Source: an uncultured Treponema sp.
GTDB taxonomy: Bacteria; Spirochaetota; Spirochaetia; Treponematales; Treponemataceae
Direction of reading: 5' to 3'
Assembly: GCA_937885175.1 (NCBI GenBank)
Contig: CAKZZO010000086.1
Location: forward strand, 1 to 7,208
DNA: 7,208 nucleotides
Shown here piece after piece: positions 1 to 5,369 of the stretch. The notes beneath the pieces are model-generated. The model was given only the letters and a program-made list of their open reading frames with translations. It did no database searches and had not been told where the DNA came from. How positions within the stretch are numbered: the stretch's first letter is position 1; every line of letters starts with the position of its first letter. Position numbers and translations under genes: made by a program.

Positions 1-43
1 GCGGTAGTCTGTTTTTGTTGGGACTCATTCGCCTGTGCCCTTT

Positions 44-70
44 TTGTCTTACTTGCGAATGGATTATAAT
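44..70 (+). promoter_or_regulatory. Candidate housekeeping promoter for the first operon
   Basis: A perfect TATAAT lies at 65-70. The best -35 candidate is TTGTCT at 44-49 (4 of 6 matches to TTGACA) with a 15-base spacer, shorter than the usual 17, so the -35 assignment is weak. Transcription would start near 77 and give a leader of about 50 bases before the ATG at 128. The assignment rests mainly on the -10 box and its position. An upstream gene could also read through into this region. Confidence 0.45.
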
Positions 71-127
71 GCGTTTGCCCTGCAAGTTCCTTGATATTTA
101 TGGAAAATTTCAGTATCATTTTTCATT

Positions 128-1672
128 ATGGCAAAGAACAGCAACAAAGCATCCGGAGGCTCTTTTCTTGACAAAATCCTCAGTCTTTTTGGCGGCGGAG
201 ATCCGGAGGCAGACAAGAAACGGCTTTTAAAAAACATTGCAAAACAGCTTTCTCACACAAAATATAAATTCTACAAGCAGAACGGCGACCAGATTTTACC
301 CCTTTTTGGAAAATTCATCTGGGATATCTACAAGACCATCGGTCCCTGTCAGATGATGTTCCACAATCAGGAAAATCCCAACTACTTCAAGCATATCGTC
401 ATAAACTATTCCCTTTCAGACGAGCAGAAGGCTTTGGAAGAGACCCTCAACGAAGATGCCATCAAGAACATGGCTTCCAAAATGAATTTTGCCGACCTTA
501 AAAAGAAAATTCGGGAAGATTTGGAAGTCTTTGCGGGTGGATTTACCGATGAAAAAGTCATCAAGACGGACAATATGTACACGCTGCTCATGGCATTCCG
601 CTCATTCTGTACCTTTGACTTTTTCTTCATGCTCAAGAAATTTGACTCCTCTATTCACGAAGGCGACTTTAACAAGGTTCCACGCTTTGAATCCATCGAT
701 GCAAGTTATCTGGCTGACGACATCAAGGATTTTGCCTCTATCGTTGCGTCCATACCCTATGACAGCGACTGGAATGACATGTTTGCCATGTTCAAGGAAG
801 TCCGTGGCACAGAACCGATTAAGGCGGCGCAATGGGCAAAAATCATGCAGCGGCTTCAGGGACTCCAGCGCGGTCACATTCTGGACATGATGATTCAGCT
901 CATCACCAAAGACCCCTCTTATCACACGTCAGGAGAAATGAAGAGCGAGCAGGTTGTTGACCCCTATCTGGATAAAATCAAGAACGAGGCAAACAACACG
1001 GTCAACCGCCTTGAATCTGCGCAGAAAAATTCCAAGGTGGACAGCATCTTGATGCAGATTTTCAACACCACCAACATCACGGTGCTCAAAAACTACACGG
1101 AAGGTGGTGCCGCCCCCTTTGCAAAGAAGGAACTGGGTGACTTTGAATATGCCCGTGCCCTCAACTACCTCAAGGCCTTCCTCGTGGAATTCGTAAAGCG
1201 CGACGTGCGTGAATATGCCGATTTGGTTTTGATTCGCGGTCAGTGGGCTACAACGCCCCTTTCCCAGCAGATGAGCGACGCATACAATGCCATCCTGCAG
1301 ATTTCTGATGCCATCACCAATTTTGACGACAAGATGGCGGCAGACGGCGAAGTTGGCATCAAACTCAAGACACATCTTCCCAGCACCGAACGCAGCAAGG
1401 AAGCGGCAAATATCGTGCGTACCCTCATTGGAGACGCAAATGACGAGGCTAAAGGATACATCGTCAATTGCACCAAGAACATCATCATCTTTGCCCGAAA
1501 CGTTAAGGCTCTGATTGACGACTATCCCAAGAAGAGCCCGGAGATGATTGTAAACTGGAAAGAACTTGACCGTTTTGCCGAGCATCCAATAAATGAACTG
1601 GCAGTTGAGGTCTACAAAAAAATGTACCTCATCTCCAGCCTGATGCAGAGTCTGTTGGGTGGGGGCCAATAA
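128..1672 (+). CDS. Conserved spirochaete-type helical protein of unknown function
   Basis: The product is 514 residues with no signal peptide or membrane segment, so it is probably cytoplasmic. It looks almost wholly alpha-helical and rich in Lys, Asp and Glu. The N-terminus is low-complexity (Asn, Ser, Lys), then a short amphipathic stretch ending in LFGGGDPEADKKR (about 20-32), followed by a Lys/Tyr/Phe-rich segment (about 45-56). The C-terminus ends in a similar hydrophobic-plus-glycine motif, SLLGGGQ. I recall similar proteins only from spirochaetes, where a family of unknown function (possibly DUF5312) sits next to an FtsJ-type methyltransferase; this is memory, not a search. The start is the first ATG after an in-frame TGA at 92-94. 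No good Shine-Dalgarno lies in front of it. rlmE follows after 51 bases. No catalytic motif was seen and I propose no function. Confidence 0.9.
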   Translation: MAKNSNKASGGSFLDKILSLFGGGDPEADKKRLLKNIAKQLSHTKYKFYKQNGDQILPLFGKFIWDIYKTIGPCQMMFHNQENPNYFKHIVINYSLSDEQKALEETLNEDAIKNMASKMNFADLKKKIREDLEVFAGGFTDEKVIKTDNMYTLLMAFRSFCTFDFFFMLKKFDSSIHEGDFNKVPRFESIDASYLADDIKDFASIVASIPYDSDWNDMFAMFKEVRGTEPIKAAQWAKIMQRLQGLQRGHILDMMIQLITKDPSYHTSGEMKSEQVVDPYLDKIKNEANNTVNRLESAQKNSKVDSILMQIFNTTNITVLKNYTEGGAAPFAKKELGDFEYARALNYLKAFLVEFVKRDVREYADLVLIRGQWATTPLSQQMSDAYNAILQISDAITNFDDKMAADGEVGIKLKTHLPSTERSKEAANIVRTLIGDANDEAKGYIVNCTKNIIIFARNVKALIDDYPKKSPEMIVNWKELDRFAEHPINELAVEVYKKMYLISSLMQSLLGGGQ

Positions 1673-1723
1673 TTTCTGCATTTTTACACTGAAAAAAAGA
1701 TACGAAGCGACCGATAATAAGGT

Positions 1724-2317
1724 ATGGCAAACAGTTACGAAAAGCCTGATTTTTGGTCACGGAAAGCATTCTCAGAAGGCTATCCTGCCCGCTCGGTTTA
1801 CAAACTCAAGGAAATCGACGAGAAATTCGGCATGATAAAAAAGAATTATCATGTGCTGGACTTAGGTGCTGCCCCGGGAAGCTGGACAACTTTTTTACTC
1901 CGTTCATTGGACGGAAGTGGAAAAGTAGTCTCCTGCGATTTGAATCCACTGGCAAAAGACGTAAAGGGCGACAACCTTGTCTTTATTCAGGGGGATTTAA
2001 ATGAGGCAGACATCCGTGCATCCATCCAAAAAGAAGGTCCCTTTGACTTGCTTGTTTGCGATGCGGCTCCATTGACGACGGGAAACCGAGTTGTTGATAC
2101 GGCACGCTCCACCGGTCTGGTAAAGATGGCGGTGTGGTATGCCCAGACAATGCTCAAAACTGGCGGAAATTTTGCCGTAAAGATTTTTCAGAACGGCGAC
2201 CAGCAGAAAATCCTTATGGAAATGCGAAAACTGTTTCAGTCAGCAAAGGGATTCAAGCCGGAAGCATGCCGCTCCGAGTCATTTGAAACATACTTAATCG
2301 GGCTGAATAAAAAATAG
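1724..2317 (+). CDS. rlmE: 23S rRNA (uridine-2'-O-)-methyltransferase RlmE (RrmJ/FtsJ)
   Basis: RlmE uses S-adenosylmethionine to methylate the 2'-OH of a uridine in the 23S rRNA A-loop (U2552 in E. coli), a late step in 50S assembly. The 197-residue product is close to the family's usual length of about 200. The SAM-binding motif I is DLGAAPGSW at 46-54. The K-D-K-E catalytic tetrad is visible as K27 (in SVYKL), D113 (in CDAAP), K153 (in VKIFQNGD) and E188 (in SFETYL). GDL at 90-92 fits the acidic loop near the cofactor. The ATG at 1724 has AAGG only one base upstream, too close for an ordinary Shine-Dalgarno, so initiation may be weak or depend on readthrough from the gene before. The LysM/M23 gene begins 23 bases after the stop. 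The call is firm; the exact target nucleotide is inferred from the family. Confidence 0.95.
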   Translation: MANSYEKPDFWSRKAFSEGYPARSVYKLKEIDEKFGMIKKNYHVLDLGAAPGSWTTFLLRSLDGSGKVVSCDLNPLAKDVKGDNLVFIQGDLNEADIRASIQKEGPFDLLVCDAAPLTTGNRVVDTARSTGLVKMAVWYAQTMLKTGGNFAVKIFQNGDQQKILMEMRKLFQSAKGFKPEACRSESFETYLIGLNKK

Positions 2318-2328
2318 GTCAGTTCAAA

Positions 2329-2333
2329 AAGGA
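2329..2333 (+). promoter_or_regulatory. Shine-Dalgarno that fixes the GTG start of the LysM/M23 gene
   Basis: AAGGA lies 7 bases before the GTG at 2341, ideal spacing. An ATG at 2334 is nearer but opens only a five-codon reading frame (MKSGT) that stops at 2351. An in-frame TGA at 2335-2337 excludes any earlier start for the real gene, and the next in-frame ATG (codon 42) would remove the membrane anchor. Confidence 0.75.
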
Positions 2334-2340
2334 ATGAAAA

Positions 2341-3303
2341 GTGGTACTTAAACATACTGATTTTAAGAAACTATTGGAAAGCGCGACAATTGCCCTGGGT
2401 GCCTGCTCACTCGTCGTACTTGTTGCCGTCATTACCATAAAATCCCGCACGCCGGAAACTCCAATGAGCGGCATGGGCGGTCTGGAAACTCCTGGGCTTC
2501 CCATTGTCACCGATGAAGTGATTGAAGGTGTGGCTCAGGACATTGATGCCCCCTACACCGAGCATATTGAACTTTCCTATGCTGCCTACCGCGTAAAGCC
2601 CGGCGACATGATTGGCATTATCGCTCAGGAAAACGGCATTACAGAAGACACCATTATCAGCGTAAACAATATTCGTTCTTCACGCCTCTTACAAATTGGC
2701 ACCTATCTGAAGATTCCTTCCATGCCGGGCATTCTCTACACCGTGCGCAAAAACGGCGAAACAGTGGAATCCATCGCAGAAAAATATGAGATTGACGCAG
2801 AAAAATGCGCCACGGTAAACAACCTCGCCCTTTCCGATTCCCTTACTGCGGGCACCACCCTCTTTGTACCGGACGCAGAAATGGACTGGGTGACACGGCA
2901 GGAAATCAACGGTGACCTCTTTAAAAAACCGATTCACGCCCGCTGGTACCTCACCTCTCGCTGGGGCTGGCGTGCAAGTCCCTTTACCGGGGCACGCTCA
3001 TACCACAGTGGCGTGGACATGGCCTGTCCTCAGGGAACAAATATTTTTGCCGCCATGGATGGAAAGGTCACTTCCACCGGCTACAATGCCACCTACGGAA
3101 ACTACGTGATTATCACTCACCACTCAGGCTACCAGACGCTCTACGGCCACATGAGTGCAATCCTCACCGTAAAAGGCAAATACGTCACTCCCAGCATGGT
3201 CATCGGCAAAGTAGGCAGCACTGGTTTGAGTACAGGTCCCCACCTGCACTTTACCGTCTACAAAAACGGCAAGACTGTAAACCCCCAGAATCTCTGGAAC
3301 TAG
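2341..3303 (+). CDS. Membrane-anchored LysM / M23 metallopeptidase, cell-wall hydrolase
   Basis: The 320-residue product starts with GTG. One uncleaved-looking membrane helix (about 14-33) has a short cytoplasmic N-terminus, so the rest faces the periplasm. After a Pro/Gly-rich linker come two LysM modules (about 83-126 and 133-177), which bind peptidoglycan. The M23 (LytM-like) domain occupies about 195-317. Its zinc ligands are H222 and D226 (in HSGVD) and H303 (in HLHF); H270 (in YGHM) and H301 are the other conserved active-site histidines. All key residues are present, so it is expected to be an active endopeptidase that cuts peptide cross-links, unlike degenerate EnvC/NlpD-type activators. 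It probably acts in wall remodelling or daughter-cell separation. It lies 23 bases after rlmE, probably in the same operon, and is followed by a hairpin. Which bond it cuts cannot be read from the sequence. Confidence 0.92.
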   Translation: MVLKHTDFKKLLESATIALGACSLVVLVAVITIKSRTPETPMSGMGGLETPGLPIVTDEVIEGVAQDIDAPYTEHIELSYAAYRVKPGDMIGIIAQENGITEDTIISVNNIRSSRLLQIGTYLKIPSMPGILYTVRKNGETVESIAEKYEIDAEKCATVNNLALSDSLTAGTTLFVPDAEMDWVTRQEINGDLFKKPIHARWYLTSRWGWRASPFTGARSYHSGVDMACPQGTNIFAAMDGKVTSTGYNATYGNYVIITHHSGYQTLYGHMSAILTVKGKYVTPSMVIGKVGSTGLSTGPHLHFTVYKNGKTVNPQNLWN

Positions 3304-3305
3304 AG

Positions 3306-3338
3306 GCGGGGAGCCTTACCGAAGGCCTTTTACCCCGC
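3306..3338. terminator. Compound hairpin between convergent genes, probable bidirectional terminator
   Basis: The outer arms GCGGGG (3306-3311) and CCCCGC (3333-3338) pair perfectly. An inner stem GCCTT (3313-3317) pairs with AAGGC (3322-3326) around a four-base loop. The two stems are joined by one unpaired base on one side and six on the other. The element starts two bases after the stop of the M23 gene, and the last codons and stop of the anti-sigma gene (- strand) lie inside or beside it. There is no long T-run in either direction, so it may be an inefficient terminator or an mRNA 3'-end stabiliser. Confidence 0.5.
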
Positions 3339-3785
3339 AATGGTTCCTATTTTCTTGACGAAGAAATCTAGATTTGCAGCCACAAAAATGGCGCAATAAG
3401 CCGTCACTGCAAGCGCAAAAACCAGATAAAACGAAAGCAAAAGCGTTTCGCTGTGAATCGCACCATGAAAAAATCCAAAAGCCAGCATAAACAGCACCAT
3501 GAGAATGCCGCCAAAAATCCAGCCATGCATACTCACAGGCTTAGCCTTTTCCGCGCTCCATGAGGGAATAATTTTTTGCATCAGGTCAGTAATGGATGAG
3601 TCGGTAAGGGGCGTCGCCACGGCAAGAGGACGGGCGGCAATGCCCTCGGCTCTGGTCAACAGGCGTACCTGTGTGCGGCATGTCTTACAGGTAAGAAGAT
3701 GCAGCGTCACCGCCAGAGGAATGCGCTCATTCTTGTCCAGGGCAAGATACGTGTCCATAACTTCTTCGCAATTCTTAGTTTTCAT
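3330..3785 (-). CDS. Zinc-binding (ZAS) membrane anti-sigma factor
   Basis: The 151-residue product has the layout of a ZAS anti-sigma factor: C6 followed by H29-x3-C33-x2-C36, the Cys...HisxxxCysxxCys pattern that binds zinc and holds an ECF sigma factor. A linker (about 45-85) leads to two membrane helices (about 88-107 and 114-138), leaving only a short loop outside the membrane and a short charged tail. With so small an external part, the signal may be sensed within the membrane or through a partner. The start overlaps the end of the sigma gene by 11 bases (ATGAAAACTAA) and has GAGG five bases upstream (3791-3794). This supports coupled, near-equal synthesis of sigma and anti-sigma factors. 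The role is inferred from motif and position; the partner is almost certainly the adjacent sigma factor. Confidence 0.88.
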   Translation of the reverse strand: MKTKNCEEVMDTYLALDKNERIPLAVTLHLLTCKTCRTQVRLLTRAEGIAARPLAVATPLTDSSITDLMQKIIPSWSAEKAKPVSMHGWIFGGILMVLFMLAFGFFHGAIHSETLLLSFYLVFALAVTAYCAIFVAANLDFFVKKIGTIAG

Positions 3786-4356
3786 AAAAGCCTCGCAATT
3801 TTTCCCTGAGCAGTTTTTTTGCCCGGAAGATATGGGATTTCAGCGTGTTTATCGGATAGCCGGTAATCACGGCAATTTCTTCATAGGAAATGTCGTAGTA
3901 AAAATAAAGTTCAAGGCAAAGGGCATATTTTTCAGGCAGGTCATGCAGGGCTTCCTGAACGGCCTCCACCGTAATGCGGCGAATCTCTTTTTCTTCGGGG
4001 GTAAAGTCCGCATCCACGAGCAGCACTTCATCGGCAATGCTGGCCGCTTCCTTGCGTCTGTTCACCGCATTTACCGCCCTTGTGTAGGCAATGCGCATAA
4101 GCCAGGTAGAAAATGCCGATTCGCCACGAAATTGACCAAGGCTCTGGTAGACTGTAACGAAGACTTCCTGCACAAAATCGTCAGCATCGGCTGCGTTCTT
4201 AAAGAAACTCATGCCCAGTGCCGCGACACGTTTTTTGTAGAGAGCCATAAGTCGGGCAAAGGAACGACTGTCTCCGCCAAGCACCGATTTTATCAGCGCG
4301 GCATCCCGTTTTGCGGCAATTATCTGCTCAATGCTTCTGAATGTGTCAGTCTGCAT
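3775..4356 (-). CDS. ECF-type RNA polymerase sigma factor (sigma-24/RpoE-like)
   Basis: At 193 residues it has the size and two-domain layout of group 4 (ECF) sigma factors, with no sigma-3 domain. Region 2 spans about 32-102, with the core-binding and -10-reading stretch DADDFVQEVFVTVYQSLGQF (57-76) and the following STWLMRIAYT. Region 4 spans about 131-183, with a helix-turn-helix near 157-182 (SYEEIAVITGYPINTLKSHI) that reads the -35 element. About 20 residues precede the usual ECF start (LIKSVLGGD). The ATG overlaps the previous gene by 11 bases (ATGCAGACTGA). The bases just upstream, TTTTTTATCCCGCG, contain no Shine-Dalgarno, so translation probably depends on ribosomes finishing the gene before. 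The anti-sigma gene follows with another 11-base overlap. Regulation is likely by membrane sequestration and by its own promoter at 4717-4744. A homologue annotated RpoE/sigma-24 exists in treponemes; which ECF group it belongs to is not determined. Confidence 0.93.
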   Translation of the reverse strand: MQTDTFRSIEQIIAAKRDAALIKSVLGGDSRSFARLMALYKKRVAALGMSFFKNAADADDFVQEVFVTVYQSLGQFRGESAFSTWLMRIAYTRAVNAVNRRKEAASIADEVLLVDADFTPEEKEIRRITVEAVQEALHDLPEKYALCLELYFYYDISYEEIAVITGYPINTLKSHIFRAKKLLREKLRGFYEN

Positions 4357-4699
4357 CGCGGGATAAAAAATCCGGGTTCAGCTTATAAAAGACCAGCAAA
4401 CTCAATCCCAGGGAAAGCGGTATCAAACCACCAAGCAAGGCCGCTGATTTTCCGCTCATGAGGGCAAAAAAGACCGTCAGCACCAGCCCCACAAATGAAA
4501 GCAAAAGTCCAATCAGCAGGGAATAAACCTTAAAGTTAAAGGATTCCTTCTTGTAGTTACCGTTTTTTATCTGCAATTTTTTTTCACTGTGCCGCCACAA
4601 AAGATAAAAGAAAATCACTGTACCGCCGATAACAATTCCCACAATCGGAATGACTGCGATAATCACCTGTGCGGCAGGACTGGCAATAGTAGTATTCAT
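4346..4699 (-). CDS. Small three-helix membrane protein, first gene of the sigma operon
   Basis: The 117-residue product has three hydrophobic segments (about 11-36, 58-82 and 85-105) with a basic loop between the first two (RHSEKKLQIKNGNYKK, about 36-51), which should be cytoplasmic. The layout (one helix, basic loop with a K-N-G motif, then two close Gly/Leu-rich helices) resembles small membrane proteins of the DUF6249 type, some of which I recall being next to ECF sigma genes; this match is tentative. A good Shine-Dalgarno, AGAGGT (complement of 4705-4710), precedes the ATG by about six bases. It is the first gene behind the sigma-E-like promoter and overlaps the sigma gene by 11 bases. 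It could be a sensor, an extra regulator of the anti-sigma factor, or an envelope effector of the response. No known catalytic residues are visible. Confidence 0.8.
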   Translation of the reverse strand: MNTTIASPAAQVIIAVIPIVGIVIGGTVIFFYLLWRHSEKKLQIKNGNYKKESFNFKVYSLLIGLLLSFVGLVLTVFFALMSGKSAALLGGLIPLSLGLSLLVFYKLNPDFLSRDAD

Positions 4700-4716
4700 G
4701 TGTTACCTCTGTTTTC

Positions 4717-4744
4717 TTAGACACCAAGCGGCAAAAAAAGTTGC
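4717..4744 (-). promoter_or_regulatory. Sigma-E/ECF-like promoter, probable autoregulation of the sigma operon
   Basis: Read on the - strand, GCAACTT (complement of 4738-4744) is followed by exactly 15 bases and then GTCTAA (complement of 4717-4722). The sigma-E family pattern is roughly GGAACTT, 15-16 bases, then GTCTGA or GTCAAA. The AAC core of the -35 and the GTC of the -10 are the parts most conserved among ECF promoters. Transcription would start near 4710-4712, leaving a leader of only about 12 bases with the Shine-Dalgarno at its 5' end. Binding specificity of this sigma factor is unknown, so the call is an inference from sequence and position. Confidence 0.55.
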
Positions 4745-4751
4745 GGCAAAA
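4728..4751. repeat. Two direct copies of GCGGCAAAA, 15 bases apart
   Basis: GCGGCAAAA occurs at 4728-4736 and again at 4743-4751. One copy lies between the -35 and -10 elements of the ECF-like promoter and the other touches the -35. The 15-base phase is about one and a half helical turns, so a single dimeric regulator would not meet both on the same face. They may be a regulator site, or by-products of the A-rich spacer. Confidence 0.4.
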
Positions 4752-4761
4752 GTCGCCCCGC
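4733..4761 (-). terminator. Weak candidate terminator after the FliL-like gene
   Basis: On the - strand, 13 bases beyond the FliL-like stop, GCGG and CCGC (outer ends of 4743-4761) can form a four-base stem with an 11-base loop, followed by AAC and seven T's (complement of 4733-4739). The stem is short, so efficiency is doubtful. The T-run overlaps the spacer and -35 of the ECF-like promoter, so the same bases might serve both. Confidence 0.25.
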
Positions 4762-4773
4762 AGGAATGTAAAG

Positions 4774-5259
4774 TCAGTCTAAAAACTGATACTCATTAAA
4801 ATAAATCTCGGTCACCTTTCCAAGCACCAACTGGTCATTTATTCGGGTCAGCAAATCCGCCTTTACGAGGGCTTCGCCCTGAGAAAGCAACTGGTCTACC
4901 GTGTAATCAACAAAATAGCCAGTGATAATGGCCTTGATTGCACGCAATTTGGTATCAAGTTCCTCATAAAAGGCTGCGTCGTCTCCAGCGTAGGAAAGCC
5001 AGGGAGAAATCACCACCACCGCCCGCCGGTCATTTTCATCAGGAGCCGTGGAAGAACGAAGCTGCCCTATTTTGGTAAAGGCTTTTTTGCCTGCGCTTTG
5101 CAAGGAAGATGCCATCTGCTCTGGACGAGGGTCAGTGTGGCGCAAGCCTTTTCCGGGCTCGGCATTCTTAGTCAATACAGCCACCGCCGTTCCTCCGATG
5201 ATGAGTAGAGCCACCGCAATCACAGTGCAGAGAAGGATTTTGTTCACGTCAATTTTCAT
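4774..5259 (-). CDS. FliL-family single-pass membrane protein
   Basis: FliL proteins sit in the inner membrane around the flagellar stator and strengthen stator function. This 161-residue product fits that family: a short cytoplasmic N-terminus, one membrane helix (about 8-30), a low-complexity linker (31-75), then the periplasmic FliL domain (about 78-161). The C-terminal signature is clear: helix IKAIITGYFVDYTVDQLLS, then LLTRINDQLVLGKVTEIYF and a final hydrophobic strand, matching the family pattern in which a RIN motif precedes GKV-x-x-(V/I)YFTEF. The usual fliL lies between motB and fliM; none of those genes is here, so this is probably a paralogue. The ATG at 5259 has no clear Shine-Dalgarno. 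A weak - strand -10 (TATAGT, complement of 5303-5308) overlaps the divergent promoter. The family call is good; a flagellar role is inferred. Confidence 0.8.
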   Translation of the reverse strand: MKIDVNKILLCTVIAVALLIIGGTAVAVLTKNAEPGKGLRHTDPRPEQMASSLQSAGKKAFTKIGQLRSSTAPDENDRRAVVVISPWLSYAGDDAAFYEELDTKLRAIKAIITGYFVDYTVDQLLSQGEALVKADLLTRINDQLVLGKVTEIYFNEYQFLD

Positions 5260-5282
5260 GGAAAAAAGTGTAGCAGAAATCG

Positions 5283-5296
5283 GTGGAACTATCCAC
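5283..5296. repeat. Inverted repeat over the -35 of the receptor gene promoter
   Basis: GTGGA (5283-5287) and TCCAC (5292-5296) form a perfect five-base inverted repeat around ACTA. It covers the -35 position of the + strand promoter and lies between the two divergent genes, a typical place for an operator. Repeats this short also arise by chance. Confidence 0.3.
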
Positions 5297-5312
5297 TGAT
5301 TTACTATATAAT
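5284..5312 (+). promoter_or_regulatory. Candidate promoter of the acidic-repeat receptor gene
   Basis: A perfect TATAAT at 5307-5312 is preceded by TGGAAC (5284-5289; 3 of 6 matches) with an optimal 17-base spacer. Transcription would start near 5319, about 50 bases before the GTG at 5370. The -35 contains GGAAC, like ECF -35 elements, but no GTC-type -10 lies at the right distance, so a housekeeping sigma factor is more likely. Confidence 0.5.
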
Positions 5313-5355
5313 GAACCGTATTCTGCCGAAAATATAAGGAAGCAATATTTTAAAA

Positions 5356-5360
5356 AGGAG
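5356..5360 (+). promoter_or_regulatory. Shine-Dalgarno that fixes the GTG start of the receptor gene
   Basis: AGGAG lies nine bases before the GTG at 5370. A GTG at 5360 is in another frame and overlaps the Shine-Dalgarno itself, so it cannot use it. The frame from 5370 encodes a membrane helix directly after the start and stays open to the end of the window. Confidence 0.75.
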
Positions 5361-5369
5361 TGCCTGCCA

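Noticed and set aside
151..210. Direct repeat ATCCGGAGGC at 151-160 and 201-210
   Set aside because: The 50-base offset is out of frame inside a coding region, there are only two copies, and no other structure is associated, so chance is the simplest explanation.
15..230. A short + strand open frame at the left edge
   Set aside because: It overlaps the promoter and start of the first real gene in another frame, is Cys/Phe/Arg-rich and has no Shine-Dalgarno.
929..1681. A 250-codon open frame on the - strand
   Set aside because: It is antisense to the 514-residue protein, has irregular composition and no ribosome site or promoter.
2395..2410. Possible lipobox (LGAC, Cys at residue 22) in the LysM/M23 protein
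   Set aside because: The hydrophobic run continues after the Cys and is interrupted by Glu before it, which fits a membrane anchor rather than a cleaved lipoprotein signal.
3499..4461. A 320-codon open frame on the + strand
   Set aside because: It runs antisense through the anti-sigma, sigma and part of the membrane protein genes, all of which show clear family motifs on the other strand. Its translation resembles no protein family.
5285..5290. GGAACT as an ECF -35 element for the receptor gene
   Set aside because: No GTC-type -10 is found 15-17 bases downstream, whereas a perfect TATAAT is present at housekeeping spacing.
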